From contig NZ_NFJF01000001.1 in NCBI RefSeq assembly GCF_002159735.1, positions 248,001 to 312,000 on the forward strand: a DNA stretch of 64,000 bases, read 5' to 3'. Shown here piece by piece: positions 10,928-20,087 of the stretch. The first letter of the stretch is position 1; every line of letters starts with the position of its first letter. A program made the translations under genes and the position numbers. This DNA is from Olsenella sp. An270 (lineage in GTDB: Bacteria; Actinomycetota; Coriobacteriia; Coriobacteriales; Atopobiaceae). Below the pieces are notes generated by a model. That model ran no database searches. It was not told where the DNA came from and saw nothing but the letters and a program-made list of their open reading frames with translations.

Positions 10928-12082
10928 ATGAGGTATCGGACGTTGGGCAGCACGGGGCTTATGGTCAGTGAGATCGGCTTTGGCGGCGAGTGGATGGACC
11001 GCTCTCCCGAGGAGACGCTTGCGGTGGTGCGCGCCGCGGAGGAGGCGGGCATCAACATCCTCGACTGCTGGATGAACGATACAACGCGGCGCTCCAATCT
11101 GGGCGACGCTCTCCAGGAACTCGGCAGCCGCGGGCGCTGGGTCATTCAGGGGCACCTGGGGTCGGTCACGGTGGACGGGCAGTACACGCGCACGCGCGAC
11201 CTCGACCTGGTGAGGCCGGCCTTCGAGGATCTTCTCGAGCGCTTTCACACCGACTACGTCGACTTGGGCATGATCCACTACGTGGACAAGGTTGAGGAGT
11301 ACGAGCGGATCGTTCTGGGCGACAGCCCCTTCATGCGCTACGTGCGCGAGCTGCGCACGGCGGGCACCATCCGCCACATCGGCCTCTCCACACACAACAC
11401 CGAGGTGGCGCGACGCGTCGCCGAGAACCCCGAGATCGAGACGATGCTCTTCTCGGTGAACCCGGCCTTTGACATGATGCCCGCGACCGACAACCTCGAC
11501 GACCTCTTTGGTGACTACACGGGCGTGGGGGAGGGCGGCATCAACGCCGACCGCGCCGAGCTCTACGCGCGCGCCGAGGAGACGGGCACGGGCATCACCG
11601 TCATGAAGGGGTACGCCGGCGGCCGTCTGCTCGACGCGGCGACCTCGCCCTTTGGCGTGGCGCTCACGCCCGTGCAGTGCATCCACTACGCGCTCACGCG
11701 CCCGGCGGTAGCGAGCATCATGGTGGGCTTCTCCACGCCCGCGCACGTGGTCGAGGCCGTTGCCTACGAGACCGCCTCTGCCGAGGAGCGCGACTATGCG
11801 AGCGTGCTCGCCGGGGCGCCGCGCCACGCCTACCTGGGTCAGTGCACCTACTGCGGCCACTGCGCGCCGTGCCCCAAGGGCATCGACATCCCCACGGTCA
11901 ACAAGTTCTACGACCTCGCCGCCCTGCACAACGAGGTACCCGATTCTGTGCGCGACCACTATCGCGCGCTCGATGCCCATGCGGGGGACTGCATCGCCTG
12001 CCACGCGTGCGAGGGCCGCTGTCCCTTTGGCGTGAAGGTTGCCGACAAGATGGCCGCGGCGGCGGGGCTCTTCGGGCTCTAG
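10928..12082 (+). CDS. Aldo/keto reductase fused to a C-terminal 2[4Fe-4S] ferredoxin domain
   Basis: The N-terminal ~290 residues follow the aldo/keto reductase barrel (RTLGSTGLMVSEIGFGG start, VDLGMIHYVD strand, IRHIGLSTHN). The C-terminus has two cysteine clusters, C306-x2-C-x2-C-x3-C and C355-x2-C-x2-C-x3-C, for two iron-sulfur clusters. The usual AKR tetrad is incomplete: Asp46 is present and His follows in MIHYV, but the positions of catalytic Tyr and Lys read differently (CWMND, VIQGHLG). It is probably a flavin- or ferredoxin-linked anaerobe-type redox protein rather than a classical NADPH reductase. GAAGGAGG precedes the ATG. Confidence 0.8.
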   Translation: MRYRTLGSTGLMVSEIGFGGEWMDRSPEETLAVVRAAEEAGINILDCWMNDTTRRSNLGDALQELGSRGRWVIQGHLGSVTVDGQYTRTRDLDLVRPAFEDLLERFHTDYVDLGMIHYVDKVEEYERIVLGDSPFMRYVRELRTAGTIRHIGLSTHNTEVARRVAENPEIETMLFSVNPAFDMMPATDNLDDLFGDYTGVGEGGINADRAELYARAEETGTGITVMKGYAGGRLLDAATSPFGVALTPVQCIHYALTRPAVASIMVGFSTPAHVVEAVAYETASAEERDYASVLAGAPRHAYLGQCTYCGHCAPCPKGIDIPTVNKFYDLAALHNEVPDSVRDHYRALDAHAGDCIACHACEGRCPFGVKVADKMAAAAGLFGL

Positions 12083-12115
12083 CGAGAGGCGCAACGAGTG
12101 TGCGCGGGGAGGGGC

Positions 12116-12979
12116 TCAGCGAGAGAGCCGTGGTAGCACGCGCTCGATGAGCTCAGAGCCCTTGCCCTGCCCGTCCGTGCGATACACAAGATAGAACGTC
12201 GCGCGGGCGCTGGCGTCGCTGAGCGGGACCGCGACGCGGGCAACGTTTTCAGTCTGATGCGATGTATACGGCGTTGCCGCCTCGGTGCTAAACGCGAGAG
12301 CATCGCTCGTGGAGAGCAGAATCTCAAACATCGAGCGATCCTCCTGCCAGAGGAATGTCGCATGCGGCAGCTCGCGCTCGACGATGCTGCGCCAGAAGCC
12401 GATGTTGGTGTATATGAGGAAGGTCTCGCCGTCGATGTCGCAAAAGCGCAGCGTCTGTTTGCTCGCGAGCGGGTGCGTGCGCGGCAGGAGCGCCGAGAGG
12501 CTCTCGGTCATGATGGGCTGCGAGATGAAGCCGGGGAGCGCAAGCGGGTTGAGCATGATGGCGGCATCGAGCGTGTTCTCCATGAGGGCGCGCCGCAGGT
12601 GTTGCTCATCAAGGGACTCGGAAGCGACGATGGTGCCGGGCGCTGCCTCCACCACGAGCTGCGTGACGCGCCAGAGCGGGGCTGGAGCGCAGGTGCCGAT
12701 TCTCAGCGTGCGCCGGCGCGTCTCGAGCGATGCCAGCGCATCACGCATGCGCCGATAGGTGCGGAGCAGATCGTCGGCGTAGTCTGCCGCGATGCAGCCC
12801 GCCTCGGTGAGCGCCGACCTGTTCGCGGTGCGGCGCAACAGGCCGCAGCCAAGCTCGTCCTCAAGCCGCCGGATGGAGCGGCTGAGCGCAGGCTGGGACA
12901 TATGGAGCTCGGCGGCGGCGCGGGATATGGATCCCGTTCGTGCGACGCAGGCTATGTGCTCGAGCTGCTCGATGGTCAT
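12116..12979 (-). CDS. LysR-family transcriptional regulator
   Basis: Winged HTH of the LysR type in residues 1-60 (GSISRAAAELHMSQPALSRS, then RRLEDELG) and a periplasmic-binding-like effector domain to 287 residues. It is divergent from the aldo/keto reductase gene at 13125, the usual LysR arrangement, so that gene is its likely target. An inverted repeat ATGCA-N5-TGCAT in the shared gap is a candidate binding site. The effector is unknown. Confidence 0.9.
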   Translation of the reverse strand: MTIEQLEHIACVARTGSISRAAAELHMSQPALSRSIRRLEDELGCGLLRRTANRSALTEAGCIAADYADDLLRTYRRMRDALASLETRRRTLRIGTCAPAPLWRVTQLVVEAAPGTIVASESLDEQHLRRALMENTLDAAIMLNPLALPGFISQPIMTESLSALLPRTHPLASKQTLRFCDIDGETFLIYTNIGFWRSIVERELPHATFLWQEDRSMFEILLSTSDALAFSTEAATPYTSHQTENVARVAVPLSDASARATFYLVYRTDGQGKGSELIERVLPRLSR

Positions 12980-13014
12980 GGGTGTCTCCCGTGTTCTGGT
13001 GTGTCCTTCTCAGT

Positions 13015-13029
13015 ATGCACGTTATGCAT
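13015..13029. promoter_or_regulatory. Candidate LysR operator
   Basis: The 15-bp dyad ATGCACGTTATGCAT lies between divergent lysR and the reductase gene, 36 bp before the lysR start. LysR proteins usually bind a T-N11-A dyad of this size. Binding is inferred from position only. Confidence 0.4.
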
Positions 13030-13106
13030 GCTAACTGCTCGAATGCGTAGGGCGCGGCATTCGCTTTTCGCAGCATGATGGTGGGGTCAAAGGACGGTGC
13101 GATTAG

Positions 13107-13994
<888 letters not shown>

Positions 13995-14009
13995 CGACGC
14001 AGGCGGACA

Positions 14010-14057
14010 GGGGACGCTTTGCTGGGAGCATCGATGCTGCCGGCAGAGCGCCCCTTT
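14010..14057 (+). terminator. Terminator after the aldo/keto reductase gene
   Basis: An imperfect stem GGGGACGCTTTGC / GCAGAGCGCCCC encloses an inner GAGCATCGATGCT hairpin and is followed by TTTCC. It lies between two convergent genes. Confidence 0.55.
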
Positions 14058-14080
14058 CCGGAACGTGTGAATCGTTTGAG

Positions 14081-14602
14081 CTACACGCGCACCACGTAGC
14101 CCTCCTTGCGCGGGGTGGCGGCGGGCTCGGGGCCGTCGGCGTAGCCGAGCGCGATGGCGCCCACACCGCGCAGCGCCTCGGGCAGGCCCCACTCCTTGAG
14201 GAGCGCCTTGCCCTCCTCGCTGTCGAAGATCTCGCGCTCGCGATGGATCCAGCAGCTGGAGAGGCCCACGGCGTGCGCCGCGAGCATGAGGTTCTCGAGC
14301 ACGCAGGAGCCGTCCTCCACGAAGGTGCCGCGTCCGCCGTCGGCGAGCACCACCACGATGGCCGGCGCGCCGTAGTACGGGTCGGTTTCCTTGCCCATGA
14401 CGGCGGCGTTGAGCGCGCGCAGGCGCTCGCGGGTCTCGGGGCTCGTCACGGCCACGATCACCGGCGATTGGTGCCCGCCGCCCGTGGGCGCGTAGGTGCC
14501 CGCCTCAAGCACGGTGTCGAGCAGCTCTTGGGGGACGGGGTCCGCCTTGTAGCTGCGCACGCTCCTGCGCGTCTTGATGAGGTCGATGAGTTCGTTCGCC
14601 AT
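14081..14602 (-). CDS. Nitroreductase-family flavoprotein
   Basis: FMN-dependent oxidoreductase of 173 residues. The family start is clear: KTRRSVRSYKADPVPQELLD gives the phosphate-binding Arg-Arg-Ser, and APTGGGHQSP and the C-terminal ALGYADG segment complete the fold. The short length is typical of the minimal, dimeric anaerobe type. A terminator-like hairpin stands in its leader. Likely role is reduction of quinones, nitro compounds or similar acceptors; the physiological acceptor is unknown. Confidence 0.85.
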   Translation of the reverse strand: MANELIDLIKTRRSVRSYKADPVPQELLDTVLEAGTYAPTGGGHQSPVIVAVTSPETRERLRALNAAVMGKETDPYYGAPAIVVVLADGGRGTFVEDGSCVLENLMLAAHAVGLSSCWIHREREIFDSEEGKALLKEWGLPEALRGVGAIALGYADGPEPAATPRKEGYVVRV

Positions 14603-14635
14603 GCCATGTCCCTTCTCTCGCCGGACCCGTCGATA

Positions 14636-14674
14636 CAGAAAAGCCGCCCACCTGCCCTAAGGCGGGTGAGCGGC
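14636..14674 (-). terminator. Terminator-like hairpin in the leader of the nitroreductase gene
   Basis: A stem of 14643-14656 with 14661-14674 (two mismatches, CTAA loop) is followed on the minus strand by TTTTCTG. It lies only ~35 nt before the start codon, so it may attenuate the nitroreductase gene rather than end an upstream transcript; no upstream minus-strand gene is near. Confidence 0.5.
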
Positions 14675-14779
14675 GAAAAGATGATGGCGGCATCCGGAAA
14701 AATCCGCTGGGATTTTCGAGACCTATTATGGGAGCTCTCTGTGCCGCGTCAAGCGTCGACAAGGACTTCTCGCCGTTGC

Positions 14780-14808
14780 TTGACTTCTGCAGGCAAGGCC
14801 CGTACAGT
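14780..14808 (+). promoter_or_regulatory. Consensus-like promoter of the EamA gene
   Basis: TTGACT (14780-14785) and TACAGT (14803-14808) are separated by 17 bp, the best sigma-70-type match in the window. It leaves a leader of ~170 nt before the ATG. Confidence 0.75.
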
Positions 14809-14857
14809 CAGTTCGTCTAAAATCGTGTGGACTTTTCTGGGCGCAAGCCACCTTTTT

Positions 14858-14891
14858 GCCGCACAACGGAGCTCCGGTTGTGCGGCATTTT
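14858..14891 (+). terminator. Terminator-like hairpin in the EamA leader
   Basis: A 10-bp perfect stem (GCCGCACAAC, 14858-14867, with 14877-14886) followed by ATTTT sits ~45 nt after the predicted transcription start and ~100 nt before the coding start. It could be an attenuator. The 5' segment before it is too short for known large riboswitches. Confidence 0.55.
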
Positions 14892-14988
14892 GCGCCGTCA
14901 ATCACGTGATGACGCGCCAGCCTCCCTCCGAGAGCCCGAGACGCACAGGGCCGAAGCCTCGCGTTGCGGGGCGAGAGGAGGAACGGCT

Positions 14989-15942
14989 ATGGAAAACGTG
15001 ATCGATCGGCCGATGCCGTCTGCGGGGATGGCGCCCTCGGGACGCCGCCGGGCGGTGGCGGCACTCCAGGTGTTCGCGGGCGGCGCCTGCTATGGGGCGA
15101 TGGCGACCACCTACAAGCTCGCCTACGCGGCGGGCTTCACCTCCGCGCAGGTGGTTGCAAGCCAGGCGTGGTTCGGCTTCCTGTTCTTCGGGCTCGCGGT
15201 GCTTCTCGGCCGTCTGCGCGGTGTGCGGTGGCAGCGTCTTTCCGGCAAGCAGGTGCTCAAACTCATGGGGCTCGGTGCCCTCACCTGCACGACCTCGATT
15301 CTGTACTGCTACGCCATGAGCGTGCTGCCCGCACCGGTGGCGCTCACGCTGCTCTTCCAGTTCACGTGGATGGGGCTCGTCTGGCAGACCATCATGACGC
15401 GCCGAGCTCCGCGCTTCGTGGAGGTCGCCTCGGCGGCGGTCATCGTGTTCGGCACCGTGTTCGCGAGCGGCGTCTACAGGACGGGGCTTGCGGGCTACGA
15501 CCCGGTGGCCCTCCTCTGCGCGCTCGGCGCCGCTGTGACCTGCTCGCTCTTCGTGACGCTCTCCGGTAAGGTGAAGGCCCTCTGCTCCAACGAGCAGCGC
15601 GGCCTCGTCGTGTGCCTGGGGGCGGGCGTGATGTCGCTCACCGTGTGCCCGGACTACCTGGTGTCGGGCGTCGTCTTCCAGGGCATCCTGCCCTTTGCCG
15701 CGGTCGCGGGCTTCTTCGGCCTCATGTGCCCCGTGCTGCTCTTTGGCCTGGGGTCGCCACACCTGCCCGCCGGCCTCTCAACCGTCATGGCCGCTGCGGA
15801 GCTTCCCGCGGGATTGTTCATCGCCATGGTCGTGCTCGGCGAGCCGCTCGGCGTCGTCGAGTGGCTGGGCGTGGTGGTGATTCTCGCGGGCGTATGCCTC
15901 GCACAGGCTCCGAGCCTTCTCTCACGGCATACAATGCGGTGA
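14989..15942 (+). CDS. EamA/DMT-superfamily transporter
   Basis: A 317-residue membrane protein with about ten transmembrane helices arranged as two EamA repeats (first repeat from AGGACYGAMATTYKLAYAAG, second starting near the middle of the protein). DMT transporters export or import small metabolites; this sequence gives no substrate. I use the ATG at 14989 with GAGAGGAGG just upstream; the frame is open further 5' but has no ribosome site there. It has its own promoter and a leader hairpin. Confidence 0.8.
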   Translation: MENVIDRPMPSAGMAPSGRRRAVAALQVFAGGACYGAMATTYKLAYAAGFTSAQVVASQAWFGFLFFGLAVLLGRLRGVRWQRLSGKQVLKLMGLGALTCTTSILYCYAMSVLPAPVALTLLFQFTWMGLVWQTIMTRRAPRFVEVASAAVIVFGTVFASGVYRTGLAGYDPVALLCALGAAVTCSLFVTLSGKVKALCSNEQRGLVVCLGAGVMSLTVCPDYLVSGVVFQGILPFAAVAGFFGLMCPVLLFGLGSPHLPAGLSTVMAAAELPAGLFIAMVVLGEPLGVVEWLGVVVILAGVCLAQAPSLLSRHTMR

Positions 15943-16024
15943 GGCCATGCCGGAGGGCCCCGAGCGCGATGCCGTGGGGGTTCCGTCGGTGGCCCGATCT
16001 GCCGGGAGAGCTGCGGGCGCCCGC

Positions 16025-16528
16025 TTACGCGCAGACCGGCTCCGCGAGCACCGTCCCCTCAGGGAACGCGCGGCGGAAGACCCAGCGGGAGAGCGGGCCC
16101 GCAACCAGCAGGTTCCACGGCAGCGCGGCGACGAAGTTCCACGGGATGCTCGTGATCCACGTGGGCAGGATCATGGCGGGATCGCCCGCGTGCGTGAATG
16201 CCTCGAGCGCGCCGTAGAGCGACATGAAGAGCACCATGGGGAAGACCATCATCGTGCTGATGGCCGGCGTGATGGCAAGGCGGCTGCTCTTGCCCGGCGT
16301 CACCAGGAAGCGGAGCGCAAACCACTTGGCAAACCGGCTGGCGAGAAGAACGTCCAGCAGCATCGCCACCACGTAGGCCGGCGGGATGCCGAGCCATGCG
16401 TCGGCCAGCGTTCCGGAGCCGAAGCTCCAGCCATGCACGCGAGCGACGTTGTAGACGGACATCCAGAGCACCATGCAGAAGCACATGATGATCGTAAAGA
16501 TGAGGCTCTCGCGTTTGTTGGTGGGCAT
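16025..16528 (-). CDS. DUF2798-type small membrane protein
   Basis: A 167-residue protein with four hydrophobic helices in two similar halves, each beginning with a helix like IIMCFCMVLWMSVYN or MMVFPMVLFMSLYGA followed by a Trp-rich helix. This matches the duplicated DUF2798 layout. Function is not known for the family. It stands alone, convergent with the EamA gene. Confidence 0.6.
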   Translation of the reverse strand: MPTNKRESLIFTIIMCFCMVLWMSVYNVARVHGWSFGSGTLADAWLGIPPAYVVAMLLDVLLASRFAKWFALRFLVTPGKSSRLAITPAISTMMVFPMVLFMSLYGALEAFTHAGDPAMILPTWITSIPWNFVAALPWNLLVAGPLSRWVFRRAFPEGTVLAEPVCA

Positions 16529-16678
16529 GGGGGCAGACCTTTCTCGACGGGACCCGCGGGGCGGGCGAATGCGAGGAGCTACCCTACCAACTTTTCACGT
16601 CGCGCGTAAGCGGTGATTATGTGGCGGACGCCCCTGCGCGACGGATGTCCCGGAGGGTTCTGTCGCACGCGGCTTGCG

Positions 16679-17404
16679 TCACGCCCACCCCAGGAGGTCG
16701 CGAATCACGCGGCTGGCGAGCATCTGGCCCATGATGGGGGGCAGGTAGCTCATCGTGCCCAGGAGCGACCCCTCGCGCAGCCACTGCTCGTCTGAGATGC
16801 GCTCCATGCGGACCGGCTCCTCGTCAGAGAAGAGCACGCGCAGGCCGCGGATGCCTCGGCGGCGGCACTCCTTTCGCATGACGCGCGCGAGCGGGCAGTT
16901 GACGGTGTCCTCGATGGCGGCGAAGCGCAGGCGGCAGGGGTCGAGCTTGTTGGCGCCGCCCATCGCGGAGAGCTCGGGGACGCCGCGCTCCTGGCACCAC
17001 TGCGCGAGGCGCAGCTTCTGGGCCACGGTGTCGATGGCGTCCACCACATAGTCGAGCGGACCCAGCCCGTCCATCTGCTCGGGCAGCGCGTCCTTGTCGA
17101 GAAACGCGGACACGGCGGTGACGTCCACAGCCGGGTTGATGTCGAGCGCCATGGCGCGCATGACCTCGGCCTTGGGGCGGCCGATGGTGCTCGTGAACGC
17201 GAGCGCCTGGCGGTTGAGGTTGCTCGGCGCCACCACGTCGCGGTCCAGGAGCACGAGACGCCCTACGCCGCCTCGGACCAGCGCCTCCGCGCAGGAGGAT
17301 CCCACGCCGCCGAGACCGATCACGGCCACGCGGGCCTCGCCCAGCCGCGCCAGCCCCTCGTCACCGATGACGAGCCTCAGCCTGTCTGTCGCCGTCTCTG
17401 CCAC
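16679..17404 (-). CDS. tcdA: tRNA threonylcarbamoyladenosine dehydratase-like E1 enzyme
   Basis: ThiF/E1-like ATP-dependent enzyme of 241 residues. The nucleotide-binding GLGGVGSSCAEALVRGGV, the LLDRDVVAPSNLNRQ segment with the catalytic Arg/Asn, and VVDAIDTVAQK follow the TcdA/CsdL pattern; TcdA cyclises t6A37 to ct6A in tRNAs that decode ANN codons. A CPLARVMRKECRRRGI stretch matches the family's mid region. Part of its 3' end is repeated in degenerate form at 10777-10869. Other ThiF relatives (thiamine or moco pathways) are less likely because no partner gene is nearby. Confidence 0.85.
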   Translation of the reverse strand: MAETATDRLRLVIGDEGLARLGEARVAVIGLGGVGSSCAEALVRGGVGRLVLLDRDVVAPSNLNRQALAFTSTIGRPKAEVMRAMALDINPAVDVTAVSAFLDKDALPEQMDGLGPLDYVVDAIDTVAQKLRLAQWCQERGVPELSAMGGANKLDPCRLRFAAIEDTVNCPLARVMRKECRRRGIRGLRVLFSDEEPVRMERISDEQWLREGSLLGTMSYLPPIMGQMLASRVIRDLLGWA

Positions 17405-17420
17405 GTCACCCTCCTCTGCA

Positions 17421-17532
17421 GTTTGGGGACGGGTTTATTCTTGCAGCTTTTCTGGGACAGGTCCAACCAGCGGGACGTCGCGCCGGCTTCAGGCCTGTCC
17501 CAAACGAGCAGCGGGTTTGAACCCGTCCCAAA
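17421..17532. repeat. REP-like nested palindromic element
   Basis: Outer arms TTTGGGGACGGGTT and AACCCGTCCCAAA enclose inner arms TGGGACAGGTCC and GGCCTGTCCCA. The 112-bp size is close to the other terminal-repeat units here. GGGACAGG/CCTGTCCC palindromes are typical of REP sequences mobilised by RAYT (Y1 transposase-like) proteins; no such gene is in the window. Confidence 0.7.
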
Positions 17533-17578
17533 ATTGCGTTACCGGTTTGCGACGGGTCGGCCAGAGGCCGCTTTGCTC

Positions 17579-17587
17579 TGCTAGAGT
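17579..17587 (+). promoter_or_regulatory. Extended -10 promoter of iorA
   Basis: TGCTAGAGT resembles the extended -10 elements before valS, adhE and the Gfo/Idh gene; no strong -35 is visible. It lies 24 bp before the ATG. Confidence 0.45.
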
Positions 17588-17610
17588 GCGGCGCAGCGAG
17601 GGAGGTCAGC

Positions 17611-19506
17611 ATGCACAGAGAATTCCTGATGGGCAACGAGGCTATGGCCCTGGGCGCGCTCGCTGCGGGCGTGAACGTGGTGGCCGGCTACCCGGGCACG
17701 CCGTCGACCGAGGTCCTGGAGACCGTGGCGCGCCGCCGGGGCGAGGGCGTCTACGTGGAGTGGTCCGTGAACGAGAAGGCGGCGCTCGAGGTGGCGGCCG
17801 GCGCGGCGTACGCCGGGGCCCGGGCGCTCGTGACGATGAAGCAGGTGGGCCTGAACGTCGCCTCCGACCCGCTCATGAGCCTCTCCTACATCGGCGTCAA
17901 GGGCGGCCTGGTGGTCCTCGTGGCCGACGACCCCGGTCCCATCTCGTCCCAGACCGAGCAGGACACGCGCACCTTTGCTGCCTACGCCAAGCTGCCGATC
18001 CTCGACCCCTCCAGCCCGAGCGAGGCCTACCAGATGATGGGGGAGGCCTTCGCGCTCTCCGAGGAGCTGGGCTGCCCCGTGATCGTGCGGCCCACGACGC
18101 GCGTGGACCACGGCTACGAGGACGTCGAGGTGGCCGAGCCCGAGGAGTGGCTGGTCAACGAGCCCGAGGGCTTCGTGCGCGACCCGTCCCGCTGGGTCAT
18201 CTTCCCCGCGCTCTCCGTGCGCGCCCACGCCGCCATCGAGGCGCGCGACGCGGAGCTCTCCGAGCGCCTCTCCGGCTACGCGAGAAACACCGTCCGGCAG
18301 ACGGCCGGCCCGGACGCGCGCCCGCGCCTCGGCATCGCAACGCACGGCATCAGCGCCACCTACGTCGCCGAGAACCTGAGCGAGAAGGACGACGTGCGGG
18401 TGCTCCGCGTGGCAACGCCGTATCCGTTCCCTGAGGACCTGGCAGCCGACTTCCTGGCCGGTCTTGACGAGGTCCTCTGCATCGAGGAGCTCGACCCCGT
18501 GATTGAGCGCGCCCTCATCGCCACCTGCGGCCGCCGCAGCCTCACGGTTAAGATCCGCGGCAAGCTCACCGACGACATCCAACCCTCCGGCGAGAACACC
18601 GTTGAATCGGTAGGGCGTGCGATTGACGCTTTCCTCGGTAGGGGAGCGGCCGACGAGAGCGAGGCGCCGGGCATTTCCCCGCGCGCAGTTCCGCAGCCGC
18701 GCAGCGGCGAGGACTGTTTGAGCACGGGGAATTGCCCGGCGCCCCCTACGCTCCCAGTCCGCCCTCCCGTCCTCTGCGCCGGCTGCCCGCACCGCGCGAG
18801 TTTCTATGCCGTCAAGAAGGCCATGCGCGGCCGCAAGACGCTCTTCTGCGGCGACATCGGCTGCTACACGCTCGGCAACGCCAAGCCGCTCGACATGGTG
18901 GACACGTGCCTGTGCATGGGCGCGGGCATCAACATCGCACAGGGTGTGACGCACGTGGAGCCGGACACCGCTGCCTTCGCCTTCGTCGGCGACTCCACCT
19001 TCTTCGCCTCCGGCATCACCGGCGTGGTCAACGCCTTCTACAACCAGGCCAGCATGACGCTCGTCGTCCTGGACAACTCCACCACGGCCATGACCGGCCA
19101 CCAGCCGCATCCCGGCACGGGTCGCACGATGATGGGCCAGGTCGTCGAGAAGGTCAGCATCGAGCGCGTGCTGCGCGCGATCGGCCTCACGGTCGTGGAG
19201 ACCGTCGACCCGCTCGACCACGAGCGCGCCGTCGAGACCGTCCGCCGCGTGGCCGACGAGCCGGGCGTCAAGGCGATCATTTTCCGGAACCCGTGCGTGG
19301 TTCTCGCCAGGCCCAAGGCGAGAAGTGCGGTGGATGCCGAGAAGTGTGTGGGCTGCCAGCGCTGCGTCCGCGAGCTGGGATGCCCCGCCCTCGTGCCTGA
19401 CGCCGCCACCGGCAAGGTGCGCATCGACCCCGCGCAGTGCACGGGCTGCACCCTCTGCGAGCAGATCTGTCCCACGCACGCCATCTCGGGAGGTGAGCGC
19501 CTGTGA
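17611..19506 (+). CDS. iorA: Indolepyruvate:ferredoxin oxidoreductase, alpha subunit
   Basis: Large subunit of the oxygen-sensitive enzyme that converts aryl pyruvates (from Trp, Phe, Tyr transamination) plus CoA to aryl-acetyl-CoA, CO2 and reduced ferredoxin. The N-terminal half begins with GYPGTPSTEVLE; the TPP-binding half contains CAGCPHRASFY, GDIGCYTLG and FVGDSTFFASG; the C-terminus carries two ferredoxin clusters (CVGCQRCVRELGCP, CTGCTLCEQICP). The 631 residues include an extra ~27-residue Pro-rich segment (residues ~352-378) encoded by a hairpin repeat (18664-18742) just before RPPVLCAGCPHR. GAGGGAGG precedes the ATG; iorB overlaps its stop. Confidence 0.95.
   Translation: MHREFLMGNEAMALGALAAGVNVVAGYPGTPSTEVLETVARRRGEGVYVEWSVNEKAALEVAAGAAYAGARALVTMKQVGLNVASDPLMSLSYIGVKGGLVVLVADDPGPISSQTEQDTRTFAAYAKLPILDPSSPSEAYQMMGEAFALSEELGCPVIVRPTTRVDHGYEDVEVAEPEEWLVNEPEGFVRDPSRWVIFPALSVRAHAAIEARDAELSERLSGYARNTVRQTAGPDARPRLGIATHGISATYVAENLSEKDDVRVLRVATPYPFPEDLAADFLAGLDEVLCIEELDPVIERALIATCGRRSLTVKIRGKLTDDIQPSGENTVESVGRAIDAFLGRGAADESEAPGISPRAVPQPRSGEDCLSTGNCPAPPTLPVRPPVLCAGCPHRASFYAVKKAMRGRKTLFCGDIGCYTLGNAKPLDMVDTCLCMGAGINIAQGVTHVEPDTAAFAFVGDSTFFASGITGVVNAFYNQASMTLVVLDNSTTAMTGHQPHPGTGRTMMGQVVEKVSIERVLRAIGLTVVETVDPLDHERAVETVRRVADEPGVKAIIFRNPCVVLARPKARSAVDAEKCVGCQRCVRELGCPALVPDAATGKVRIDPAQCTGCTLCEQICPTHAISGGERL
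18664..18742 (+). repeat. Hairpin repeat (copy E) in frame inside iorA
   Basis: A 79-bp element with 18-bp inverted arms (17 of 18 matched) and the same core as the four intergenic copies at 39827-40062 and 48735-48935: on the minus strand CCCCGTGCTCAAACAG near one end and GGAACTGCGCGCGGGG at the other. It is read in frame as part of IorA with no stop. It lies in a linker between domains. Confidence 0.8.
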
Positions 19507-20078
19507 GCACCAATGTCATCCTCGCCGGCGTGGGCGGACAGGGCGCCGTCCTCGCCTCCAAGCTCCTCGCCCGCGCTGCGATGGAGCGTGACCTCCCCGT
19601 CAAGACCGCCGAGACCATCGGCATGGCGCAGCGCGGCGGCTCCGTGTTCAGCCACGTGCGGATGGGGGAGGGTGCTCACTCGCCGCTCATCGGACGCGGT
19701 CGGGCGGACGCGATCGTTGCCTTCGAGCCGGCCGAGGCGGTGCGCCAGCTGCCGTTCCTTCGTCCGGGCGGCATGGTCGTCACGAGCGACGCACCTGTCG
19801 TTCCCGTCTCGGCGGCGACTGGAGGCCCCGCCTACGACCTGCCCGCCATCATGTCCCACCTGCACGAACGCGTGGGCGAGAAGAACCTCGTAATCGTCGA
19901 CGCCTCCGCGGCGGCTGCCAAGATCGGCACTGCCAAGGCGCTGAACGTCGTCCTTCTCGGTGCCGCCGCCCGAGCCGGCGCGCTCGGGCCCGTCACGACC
20001 GACGACCTCGTCGCCGCCGTCCGCGCCCTCGTCAAACCCGCCTTCGTCGATCTCGACCTGCGCGCCCTCAACCTCTAG
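19503..20078 (+). CDS. iorB: Indolepyruvate:ferredoxin oxidoreductase, beta subunit
   Basis: Gamma/beta-type POR subunit of 191 residues that completes the IorAB heterotetramer. The start VILAGVGGQGAVLASKLLA is the family nucleotide/CoA-site motif, followed by VKTAETIGMAQRGGSVFSHV. It starts with GTG overlapping the iorA stop (GTGA), so translation is coupled. The paaK gene follows after 9 nt. Confidence 0.95.
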   Translation: MSTNVILAGVGGQGAVLASKLLARAAMERDLPVKTAETIGMAQRGGSVFSHVRMGEGAHSPLIGRGRADAIVAFEPAEAVRQLPFLRPGGMVVTSDAPVVPVSAATGGPAYDLPAIMSHLHERVGEKNLVIVDASAAAAKIGTAKALNVVLLGAAARAGALGPVTTDDLVAAVRALVKPAFVDLDLRALNL

Positions 20079-20087
20079 GAGCCTTCC

